From contig JBJMFM010000149.1 in assembly GCA_045808425.1 (NCBI GenBank), positions 1 to 7,274 on the forward strand: DNA of 7,274 nt, given 5' to 3'. The notes under the pieces are model-generated. The model saw only the letters and a program-made list of their open reading frames with translations. It had not been told where the DNA came from and ran no database searches. A program made the position numbers and the translations under genes. Shown in pieces: positions 1 to 5,902 of this stretch (its first letter is position 1; the number at the start of each line of letters is the position of its first letter). Source of the DNA: JAFAQB01 sp045808425. GTDB lineage: Archaea; Thermoproteota; Nitrososphaeria; Nitrososphaerales; Nitrososphaeraceae.

Positions 1-2
1 GA

Positions 3-113
3 ACAGCAGGTACAATTAACACTTCATTTATGTTCTGCAATGTATGTAATAATCTACAGTTTTTTGTACCTGCAGAGAAGGCAAATGAGTTCTCCAGGCT
101 ATTTAAGGAGTAA
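3..113 (+). CDS. 3' end of an unknown protein (partial at left edge)
   Basis: An open frame enters from the left edge and stops at TAA 111-113, giving 36 codons. The visible part contains a C-x2-C pair (FCNVC) and ends NEFSRLFKE, a charged and aromatic composition that looks coding. The only in-frame ATG seen is at 30, which would leave just 27 residues, so a longer gene starting outside the window is more likely. The CxxC could be half of a zinc site, but no His or Cys partner is visible. Frame 1 is also open here (1 to about 145), so the choice of frame is a judgement. I do not recognise the family. Confidence 0.35.
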   Translation, partial: TAGTINTSFMFCNVCNNLQFFVPAEKANEFSRLFKE

Positions 114-130
114 AATTAATTCCCTAGGTT

Positions 131-140
131 TGTATATTGT
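131..140 (+). promoter_or_regulatory. TATA-like box ahead of the 157 frame
   Basis: TGTATATTGT lies about 20-25 bases before the ATG at 157. That is the spacing expected for an archaeal TATA box driving a leaderless transcript. There is no Shine-Dalgarno-like stretch before the ATG. No convincing BRE was identified, so this rests on spacing and composition only. Confidence 0.3.
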
Positions 141-156
141 ACATTAAGAGCTTACA

Positions 157-447
157 ATGGCTGTAGCTAGTCAGAATAATTTGCAATACTATTCCTACAG
201 TCATCAAAATCTAAAGCATATCTATGAGTTCGACACTCTGGCTGCATTACTAGGTCTATTAAGATAGTTTTTACAACAATCATCTGAACAAAACCATAGA
301 AGTCCCTTAGTGGAGCTTGAATATCGCACTCCCTCAGCTAGATCGTTGAACTCTTTATTACATGAATTACAAAGTACTTACATAATATATCATATAAACT
401 CCAACAACATCTGCTATAAAGCCATCTGTATTGAACGATGTCAATAA
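157..447 (+). pseudogene. Unknown 96-codon reading frame interrupted by an in-frame TAG
   Basis: From ATG 157 the frame runs 36 codons (starting MAVASQNNLQYYSY, ending LAALLGLLR) to TAG 265-267. The same frame then stays open for 59 more codons to TAA 445-447. The downstream part includes SPLVELEYRTPSARSLNSLL and HINSNNICYKAICIERCQ, which look protein-like. A TATA-like box sits at leaderless distance upstream. One substitution would restore a 96-aa protein, close to the 97-aa length of the protein at 592. It could be a gene killed by a nonsense mutation, a sequencing error, or chance openness. The function is unknown and no motif is recognised. Confidence 0.35.
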
Positions 448-605
448 TTAAGAAGTACATGCTTCAGAAATATTCAAAGAGAATATGTTTTGATAGGTGT
501 TTTATATATGCACTTACACCATTTGTTATCCACACTGATCATCGTTATATTGTAGTCAACATCATAAGAAAATGGATGTGTATGTTTTATAATGGCAACA
601 CTTAG
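438..605 (+). CDS. Possible 55-aa small ORF of unknown function
   Basis: ATG 438 opens a 55-codon frame ending at TAG 603-605. It begins MSIIKKYMLQKYSKR, so the N terminus is basic. The middle is moderately hydrophobic (FIYALTPFVIH, YIVVNII) but too broken by charged residues to call a membrane helix. It overlaps the end of the preceding broken frame by 10 bases and the start of the 592 gene by 14 bases, which would suit a compact operon. Small size, Cys-rich composition and lack of a recognised family keep this weak. It may be chance. Confidence 0.2.
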   Translation: MSIIKKYMLQKYSKRICFDRCFIYALTPFVIHTDHRYIVVNIIRKWMCMFYNGNT

Positions 606-885
606 GGTCTACAAAAGAAATTCTACACCTATGGACTTGACTAACCTAGTAGAAGAAATTAGTAGATTGGGACTAGTCTACGCACTACAAAAATACCACA
701 ATAAACCTCTCGAAAAGGAAGCCAAGAGCATAGTGGCAGGACCTAGTTTTCTACAATTCTTAAACAAATTATTTCAAACTCAAATATCTACAGGAGATAT
801 CATACAATTTGAATCTGGAAATAACAGTAAATATTACATGCTATCAGCAACTGGAACATGGGATGAGATAATCAAGTTACAATGA
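592..885 (+). CDS. Hypothetical protein, 97 aa
   Basis: This is a complete frame from ATG 592 to TGA 883-885. The predicted protein is soluble, with no signal peptide or membrane segment. Residues 14-65 look mainly helical (LTNLVEEISRLGLVYALQK, then FLQFLNKLF). The end looks strand-rich (TGDIIQFESGNNSKYYMLSA). No zinc-binding or catalytic motif is visible. The nearest TATA-like stretch is TTATATTG at 545-552, about 40-47 bases upstream, which would imply a short leader instead of a leaderless message. It is the most convincing gene of the left part but I do not recognise the family. It is convergent with the response regulator gene on the other strand. Confidence 0.55.
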   Translation: MATLRVYKRNSTPMDLTNLVEEISRLGLVYALQKYHNKPLEKEAKSIVAGPSFLQFLNKLFQTQISTGDIIQFESGNNSKYYMLSATGTWDEIIKLQ

Positions 886-1316
886 TGATGGTATAAAAAT
901 AGAATTATCTAATGATATGAGTCACATTTGGCATACTGATTTGCAAATTCATCTTTAAGCTCAAGTATTGCTGCTTGAAACTATTGTATGTAGAGGTTTG
1001 TTTGTATACTTTAGCGTATCTGGTCAAATAGTGATGCAATCTTGTAATTCATTTATTGATGATATACAATACGCATGATAAAAATAGGCTCCTGCTCCAA
1101 AGAAGAAGCCTATTTTATCAGCATCTACTGATGGTAAATTTGGTACATTGCTAACCAAATCTTGAGTGATTATTCATCACAACTATTAATTTTTAGTGAG
1201 CAACAAGCAAATGTTAAAGCTACGTATTGCGATTAGATATCGTATTTGAGGAATCAGCCCAAAAGAACAGTAACAGTATTCCTAAGAAATATATCTGGAT
1301 AAAGAATGCAACAGAA
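886..1316. other. Gene-poor stretch between convergent genes
   Basis: No convincing gene was found on either strand. Short open pieces exist: a 39-codon + strand frame ending in TGA near 1077, and a 23-codon - strand piece (980-909, containing AAILELKDEFANQYAKC) that looks coding-like but begins directly after a TAG and has no start codon. They may be relics or chance. The structured element here is the long hairpin at 1076-1120. A weaker hairpin, GTGAT/ATCAC, at 1166-1180 is followed by a T-run at about 1189-1193. Confidence 0.45.
1076..1120. terminator. Long hairpin between convergent genes, possible bidirectional terminator
   Basis: AAAATAGGCT at 1081-1090 pairs perfectly with AGCCTATTTT at 1107-1116 around a 16-base loop. 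Beyond one bulged A at 1080, TGAT (1076-1079) pairs with ATCA (1117-1120), giving 14 pairs in total. The A-run on one side and T-run on the other make it usable in either direction, and it lies between a + strand gene and a - strand gene that end facing each other. Archaeal termination depends mainly on T-runs, so a terminator role is inferred. A structured RNA element or a relic inverted repeat is the alternative. Confidence 0.45.
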
Positions 1317-2660
1317 TTATAGCTTTGCAGCAAACGTCATTTTTACTTTAGAAAGAAATTGTTCACTATCAACAGGTTTTCTTATAACATCGTCTATCCC
1401 TATACTAGGAAGTATACTTACCATTTCCTGTGCTGCATCGAGAGCCGATACAAATAAAATCTTGATGTTTGGATTTATTGCCTTAAGCCTATAGTATAGT
1501 TGAAGGCCATTCAAATTAGGCATCCTTATATCCATAATTACCAGATCATAGTAAGAAGGATTTACTTGTACAAATTGCTGTAATGCCTTTTGTGAGTCTG
1601 TAAATGCATCTATATTATAGTCTTGACCCGCAGTCAGCAAAAATGTCTTATAAGTTAGGAGTATATCTGGTTCATCATCTATTACCAAAATATTATTGTG
1701 ACTGTGTTTTTGTTGTTGTTGATAGTGATTATGATTGATAGTCAGTATATTGAAGTTTTTCTTTAGCTGCTGGTTACTAATAGCATATTCATGTTGTATT
1801 TGGACTAGTGCTTTTAGTTTTGGAATTTGCTCATTTAGCTTTAACGTATTATCATTGCTATTTCTTGTACTTATTACAGAGTAGACAGGATACTGATGTT
1901 TTTCAAAGCTAGCATCAATTGAGTACTGTCCTATTCTTATGAATTTGTAATAATGATCAGAACCTTTATCAAAAGTATTATTAGTAGTGGATAATTTTCT
2001 TACAATATAATACAATTTACTACCTATTACCATTCCATTTGCAGATACCATAGAATTTATCTTTGCACAAACATTCATAGTAGAACCAAACAAGTCGTCC
2101 GTATCTGGAGAACTTAGTGATCTAGCCACCTCAACTCTACCGTAGTCAGCACTAATCTTGTAATGCATAGACGGTAATCCCCCTTCTCCTTTTAATTTTG
2201 CATTGATAATATCCCTAGCCGCTATCATGGTAATGCCGCATTCCATAACATCTCTGAAAGCAGGCTCATAGGTATTAGCAGTAGTAGTACCGTTATCACT
2301 AGTCAAAGAAGAAGAAGAATCTAATGATATTATTGTGGATGTTTTCGGAAAATAGAATATTAGACTACTAGCAGTATTCTTAATTATCTTTGCATTAAAG
2401 TTTCTGGCTATTGCAGCCATTGTATTTATGAAAATAGAGTAGTATATTCTAATTTTATCTGGATCTTTAATTTCAGATATAGCACTGATAGAGTCTACTA
2501 TACTTACAAAACATACACAGCAGTTTTGTGATTTATCAGAGAATGCTATCTCGTCTTCTTGTCCTTCTTCTATTATCTTAGTATGGCCTGCTGATTTAAA
2601 AATAGTATCGTAGTATGATAATGGGCTTTTGATGTCAGTAAAACTGTTACTAGTATGCAT
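1317..2660 (-). CDS. Response regulator with N-terminal degenerate adenylate/guanylate cyclase-like domain
   Basis: The protein has 447 aa, ATG 2660-2658 to TAA 1319-1317. Residues about 45-265 resemble a class III nucleotide cyclase domain (CVCFVSIVDSISAI near 48-61; DLFGSTMNVCAKIN near 189-202). Residues about 322-445 form a receiver domain: acidic pocket D328-D329, phosphoacceptor D377 in VIMDIRMP, S405 in FVSAL, and K428 in IRKP. A Gln/His/Asn-rich linker (about 311-323, with QQQQ) joins them. The order, output-like domain first and receiver last, is unusual. In the cyclase part the metal-binding Asp positions appear to be Ser (S53 in FVSIV, S98 or S99 in KNTASS), and the late Arg is Lys (K200), so catalysis is doubtful and a sensing or docking role is more likely. 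AAGGAAG before the ATG is a possible ribosome site. The start overlaps the upstream zinc-finger gene by 11 bases, suggesting coupled translation. The partner histidine kinase is not in the window. Confidence 0.9.
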   Translation of the reverse strand: MHTSNSFTDIKSPLSYYDTIFKSAGHTKIIEEGQEDEIAFSDKSQNCCVCFVSIVDSISAISEIKDPDKIRIYYSIFINTMAAIARNFNAKIIKNTASSLIFYFPKTSTIISLDSSSSLTSDNGTTTANTYEPAFRDVMECGITMIAARDIINAKLKGEGGLPSMHYKISADYGRVEVARSLSSPDTDDLFGSTMNVCAKINSMVSANGMVIGSKLYYIVRKLSTTNNTFDKGSDHYYKFIRIGQYSIDASFEKHQYPVYSVISTRNSNDNTLKLNEQIPKLKALVQIQHEYAISNQQLKKNFNILTINHNHYQQQQKHSHNNILVIDDEPDILLTYKTFLLTAGQDYNIDAFTDSQKALQQFVQVNPSYYDLVIMDIRMPNLNGLQLYYRLKAINPNIKILFVSALDAAQEMVSILPSIGIDDVIRKPVDSEQFLSKVKMTFAAKL

Positions 2661-2910
2661 GATATTCTTCCTTATGCTGCTTTAATTGTCTAAATCTAGA
2701 AAATAAATTGGCGCATTTTTCACATTTCCAATGCTTCATATTTTGTTGTTGTTTTTTATACACCTCAGAAGAAGGAGAAGATTCTATTCTTCTATTTTTA
2801 TAGAATCCTGTTTTATCATTATAGTTAAGATAGATATAGTTGAGTTTATACTTCTTTGAACCTTTGTACTGAGATATTTCTTTCATTTGTCCACGTCGTA
2901 GATTATTCAC
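2650..2910 (-). CDS. Small single C2H2 zinc-finger protein
   Basis: The frame runs from GTG 2910 (86 aa) or ATG 2886 (78 aa) to TAG 2652-2650. The C terminus has one finger, C-x2-C-x12-H-x4-H, with C63, C66, H79 and H84 in GTG numbering (WKCEKC ... QLKQHKEEYH). The N-terminal part is basic and Tyr-rich (KGSKKYKLNYIYLNYN), fitting a nucleic-acid or protein-binding role. Small C2H2 proteins are common in ammonia-oxidising archaea (from memory). The last 11 bases overlap the response regulator start, so the two probably act together. Start choice is open. GTG overlaps the end of the upstream frame by 8 bases, favouring coupling. A TATA-like TTATAA at 2927-2922 would place transcription start near 2899, favouring ATG 2886. 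Confidence 0.75.
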   Translation of the reverse strand: MNNLRRGQMKEISQYKGSKKYKLNYIYLNYNDKTGFYKNRRIESSPSSEVYKKQQQNMKHWKCEKCANLFSRFRQLKQHKEEYHAY

Positions 2911-3382
2911 TATAGCAGATCTTATAATCGTGAATGAAGGATTGCTTTATATCATCTGTAAGGTCTTCGAGCTGTTGACTAGTGGGTAATTCACTTTTAT
3001 TGTTCTCTTCGTTACTACTATTACTACTGCTACTACTGTTTTTCTCAATTCCAAGTGAATCTAATTCGTTAATCCACCAATTTAGCTTTCCAGACTGTTC
3101 ATTATCCTTGATATTATAAGCTTGGTTGTCATCATTGTTGTTGTAGTAGTAGTCTTCCTTAACTTTACTGTTTTTCGTGGTAGTCTAACTTTCCCACCGT
3201 TAAAACGATATACAATTCATTGCTCAACAATAGGCTATACTGATACATACTTAAAGCTATGTAATGGCATTTTTCTTTTACTCTGCCAAATGTGTTATTC
3301 AGGAGAGATTGCTGCTACTACTACTTTTACTGCTTGATGTGCTATAAATGGCCTCTAGCAGAGCTTCAAGAACTTCATAAAA
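2903..3382 (-). pseudogene. Damaged Ser/Asn-rich ORF upstream of the zinc-finger gene
   Basis: The best-supported part is a 93-codon - strand frame, 3184 to TAA 2905-2903, with no ATG, GTG or TTG inside it. It contains YYYNNNDDNQAYN, GKLNWWINELDSLGIEK, a Ser/Asn run, then SQQLEDLTDDIKQSF, a typical disordered-linker-plus-helix composition. A frame shifted by one base covers 3314-3165 (ATG at 3248; SNELYIVLTVGKLDYHEK) and runs into it across an A5 run at 3175-3171. Further upstream, 3382-3299 reads EVLEALLEAIY then a Ser run before TGA. Together these suggest one gene broken by frameshifts. The 3' piece is fairly convincing, the 5' pieces less so. Its stop overlaps the zinc-finger GTG by 8 bases. 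Family unknown. Confidence 0.4.
2920..2929 (-). promoter_or_regulatory. TATA-like box ahead of the zinc-finger gene
   Basis: On the - strand, GATTATAAGA centres near 2925. Archaeal initiation about 26 bases downstream would fall near 2899, between the GTG (2910) and ATG (2886) candidate starts. If it is real, the ATG is used with a leader of about 12 bases. It lies inside the upstream damaged frame, so it may be chance. Confidence 0.25.
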
Positions 3383-3524
3383 TTATAATTATGATTAATA
3401 AGATATTCAATAGTAGCTGCTTATACGTTTATCAGTAATGATTATTAGATTACCAATATTTGCGAAAATATGGAGATACTACTACCAAATAATGGAAATT
3501 AATAAACGAATAAAGCTGACTCAC

Positions 3525-3538
3525 ACATAAATATATTT
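3525..3538 (+). promoter_or_regulatory. TATA-like box ahead of the HTH relic
   Basis: CATAAATATATTTG is an AT-rich TATA-like element whose first half centres about 24 bases before ATG 3551. The spacing suits a leaderless or nearly leaderless archaeal transcript. The gap it lies in (3383-3550) separates divergent genes and contains no other clear element beyond a small inverted repeat, ATATTT-GCGA-AAATAT, at 3456-3471. Confidence 0.35.
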
Positions 3539-3550
3539 GAAACAAAAACT

Positions 3551-4148
3551 ATGGATTTGCAACAGGCCTTGAGCGTGGAAATTGAAAGCCTTGTTAATCT
3601 AGGAAGGAGAATATTGAAAGTTTGAGCACAAAGGTTGAAAGGTCACAAATAGAGTGGAGAAGAAGCAAAGTAGCGGAACTTGATAGCCAGGGCCATAGCC
3701 AGCCAGAAATATCAAGGATACTACAGGTAAGCATTGGTACTATAAACAGAGACATATCTATTCTAAGGCAGCAAGCTAAAGAAAAGATCAAAAAATACAT
3801 TGACGAAAGGCTGCCAGAAGAATATGAGAAATGTCTTGTGGGATTAAATGCAATTACAAAAGAAGCGTGGAACACAGCACAGAATACAGAAGATAGAAGA
3901 GAAAAGATACAAGCATTATCATTAGCAAAAGAATGCTATTCAATGAAGCTTGATTTACTTACCAATGCTACTGTGGTAATGATGCTATTAGGTTTATATC
4001 CCAGAAATCCAAAGACAGCCTAAAATCATCGTGTGATAACGATGGGGTTGACAAAGAAGAAAAAGAGCCTGATTATGAGGGAGATGAAGATCAGTTAGAA
4101 GAAGAGCAAGAAGAGGATGCAGGAGAAATAACAAATCAAGTCTTCTAG
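3551..4148 (+). pseudogene. Frameshifted HTH protein resembling a terminase small subunit
   Basis: Three frames join into one protein. ATG 3551 reads MDLQQALSVEIESLVNLGRR to TGA 3623-3625. The main part (3622-4023) has a helix-turn-helix, KVAELDSQGHSQPEISRILQ then VSIGTINRDISILRQQ, followed by a helical region (LPEEYEKCLVGLNAITKEAW; KIQALSLAKECYSMKLDLL). At TNATVV (about 3978) it runs out of frame, while frame 3 continues NDAIRFISQKSKDSLKSS and a very acidic tail to TAG 4146-4148. Both breaks are repaired by one extra base (T near 3621-3623, A near 3978). The conserved-looking core matches, from memory, HTH proteins paired with terminase-like ATPases in ammonia-oxidising archaea, and such an ATPase relic lies downstream. 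The N-terminal 24-codon piece may instead be a separate ORF. Decay or assembly error are both possible. Confidence 0.65.
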
Positions 4149-4215
4149 AGATTAATAAATACCAATCCTTCTAATAAGATTTGGAGTGCCAAAGAAAACA
4201 ACGATATGAAATAGT

Positions 4216-4226
4216 GAGATATAGTA
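4216..4226 (+). promoter_or_regulatory. TATA-like box ahead of the patatin gene
   Basis: GAGATATAGTA centres about 24-25 bases before ATG 4245, the spacing expected for an archaeal leaderless promoter. No Shine-Dalgarno-like sequence lies before the ATG. This suggests the patatin gene is transcribed on its own instead of from the HTH relic upstream. Confidence 0.4.
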
Positions 4227-4244
4227 TGTAATCTATATCTAAAT

Positions 4245-5672
4245 ATGTCAGGCTCATACAAATATAGCGTTCCCAAAGTTCAAAGAGCTTTGGTATTACA
4301 GGGAGGTGGAGCACTTGGTGCATATCAGGCCGGTGTTTTCAAGTCACTTTACGAGAAAATGAAAAGAAATCAAAACAATGACGGTAATGATCACCAATTA
4401 TTTGACGTTATTGCAGGGACTTCTATAGGTGCTATGAATGGTGCAATTCTTGTTAGCTATTTTCTTGAAAATAAGAGGTGGGAAGGTTCTGCAGAAAGGC
4501 TTGAGTCATTTTGGAAGTATTTGTCAACTCCCACGCCACAAATATCAGAAATGTCAAAACAATGGGAAGCAGAATTTGAGAAAGGAGCTAACCCTTCTGT
4601 TGCATCAAAAGAAGCAGCCAGAAGATATTATTCAGTAAAAGAATTCTTAAAATCAGGCGTTGAAAAAGTATTCAAGCCTATCCATCCTCCAATAGCGGAT
4701 AACAGATTTTGTGATTCGCAGAACCAATGGCTTGTCTATGACAACCAACCATTAAGAAACAGCATAGAAAAATTCGCTAAACTCCCTATTGCAACTAGCT
4801 ATGAGAAAGGAGAGCCAAGATTACTTGTAATTAGTGTTGATGCAGCAGAAGGAACAACAGTCACATTTGACAGCTATGAGAAGGAGCAAGGAAGAAGAGA
4901 AACAGAATATGGTGATTCTGTATTAGGAAAACCTGTTATTATCAAATACAACGAAGGTATTGGCATCAAACATTTAATGGCAAGCTCAACCTTACCTGAA
5001 GTCTATACTTATGAAGAGATAGAAGGGCGTAAGTTTTGGGATGGCGGAGTACTAAGTAATACTCCAATTAGAGAACTTTTAGAAGCACACAAAAGGTTTT
5101 GGGAAAAGAGGATAGGTTCTCAAAACCTTGAGAATTCCTTTAGAAAAATGAGAAGTAAGGTAGTAATAGATGATTCAAATGAGTACAAGAAATCACAAGA
5201 GCAGCAGATGCAAAGGATTCCTGATTTAGAGTTGTACATAGTAAATGTATTTGATCCCAAGGAAAATGACACCAATATCGGAGGAGGTAATATTGTACCT
5301 CAAGATTTTGATGGAGTTAGAGATAGACATATGGATATAAAATTTAGTGACGGATATGATGCAAAAACTGATGGACTTCTCACGGACTACGTAAATTTAA
5401 TTGAAAGGCTGATTAGTCTTGGAGATAATGATGATGCAGTAAAGGAGAAAATTAACAAAATATTATTAGATGAATATGCACCCAGACGATTTAATACAGA
5501 AGAGTACAAGAGGTATATTGATATACTTAAGGATACGTTCAAAATAGTTAAAGTAGTTCAAATACAACGTAAGGACGATAGCGATAGTATCTCAGGAAAA
5601 ATTGCTGATTTTACCTCTGAAACAATAAGCAAATTAATTCAACAGGGGTATGAGGACGCACTGAGTAAATAA
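4245..5672 (+). CDS. Patatin-like phospholipase, 475 aa
   Basis: This is an intact acyl hydrolase of the patatin family, expected to cleave acyl esters with a Ser-Asp dyad. All the signatures are present: the oxyanion-hole glycines QGGGALGAYQAG (residues 19-30), the nucleophile elbow GTSIG with Ser60, and the Asp motif FWDGG with D266. The region between them (HLMASSTLPEVYTYEEIEG, 243-261) also fits the family. About 200 residues follow the Asp motif, ending in a helical segment, ISKLIQQGYEDALSK. No signal peptide or clear membrane helix is seen, so it is likely cytoplasmic or peripheral at membranes. Archaeal lipids are ether-linked, so the natural substrate is unclear; storage or foreign acyl esters are possible. 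It has its own TATA-like box and sits between two terminase-related relics. Confidence 0.92.
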   Translation: MSGSYKYSVPKVQRALVLQGGGALGAYQAGVFKSLYEKMKRNQNNDGNDHQLFDVIAGTSIGAMNGAILVSYFLENKRWEGSAERLESFWKYLSTPTPQISEMSKQWEAEFEKGANPSVASKEAARRYYSVKEFLKSGVEKVFKPIHPPIADNRFCDSQNQWLVYDNQPLRNSIEKFAKLPIATSYEKGEPRLLVISVDAAEGTTVTFDSYEKEQGRRETEYGDSVLGKPVIIKYNEGIGIKHLMASSTLPEVYTYEEIEGRKFWDGGVLSNTPIRELLEAHKRFWEKRIGSQNLENSFRKMRSKVVIDDSNEYKKSQEQQMQRIPDLELYIVNVFDPKENDTNIGGGNIVPQDFDGVRDRHMDIKFSDGYDAKTDGLLTDYVNLIERLISLGDNDDAVKEKINKILLDEYAPRRFNTEEYKRYIDILKDTFKIVKVVQIQRKDDSDSISGKIADFTSETISKLIQQGYEDALSK

Positions 5673-5692
5673 ATTATCTAACGACTAAATGA

Positions 5693-5795
5693 AATTTATG
5701 CGCTGCGCTGGGTAACTCTGTAACTAGAAGCGTATGCAGAGATGGTTAATGTCGAAGCTATCAAAGTGGACAATGTTGCAGCAGCTGTTGTATAA
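5693..5795 (+). pseudogene. Possible gene fragment in two frames downstream of patatin
   Basis: Frame 2 after TGA 5690-5692 reads CAALGNSVTRSVCRDG to TAA 5747-5749. Frame 3 then reads EMVNVEAIKVDNVAAAVV, with an ATG at 5742, to TAA 5793-5795. Both pieces look protein-like and join near 5740 with a one-base shift, so this may be the tail of a decayed small gene. The pieces are short and I do not recognise the family. Chance is a serious alternative. Confidence 0.2.
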
Positions 5796-5816
5796 CAAAA
5801 ATACAGCTTACTTCCT

Positions 5817-5856
5817 GTCACATTGCAATTTCTGTGACTATATGTCTAGTTTTTTT
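5817..5856 (+). terminator. Weak hairpin followed by T7 run
   Basis: GTCACA (5817-5822) pairs with TGTGAC (5833-5838) around a 10-base loop. A run of seven T follows at about 5850-5856. T-runs are the main termination signal in archaea, so this could end the patatin transcript, about 150-180 bases after its stop. The gap between stem and T-run is long, and the site lies just upstream of the ATPase relic. Confidence 0.3.
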
Positions 5857-5902
5857 AGCAGTAAAAGCTAAAGCTAGGATTACGGTTATCATATATAACT
5901 GA

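Noticed and set aside
909..983. - strand helix-like piece between convergent genes
   Set aside because: Only 23 codons, directly after a TAG, with no start codon; too short to call.
1306..1494. + strand ORF opposite the receiver domain
   Set aside because: Antisense of a receiver domain with all its key residues.
3012..3155. Triplet repeats as a CRISPR or tandem-repeat array
   Set aside because: They are short, imperfect codon repeats within a low-complexity reading frame, with no spacers.
3122..3337. + strand ORF rich in Val/Ile/Phe
   Set aside because: It is the antisense of the Ser/Asn/Tyr triplet repeats; the hydrophobic run comes from GTT/GTA repeats opposite AAC/TAC codons.
3594..3875. 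- strand ORF opposite the HTH gene
   Set aside because: Shadow frame; the + strand carries a clear helix-turn-helix protein.
4438..4638. + strand alternative-frame ORF inside the patatin gene
   Set aside because: It overlaps the strongly supported patatin frame and has no recognisable features.
1317..5672. CBASS- or Pycsar-like defence pair (cyclase-like protein plus patatin effector)
   Set aside because: The cyclase-like domain seems catalytically dead and is fused to a receiver. It is on the opposite strand about 1.6 kb away, in a separate transcription unit. No CD-NTase or accessory genes are present.
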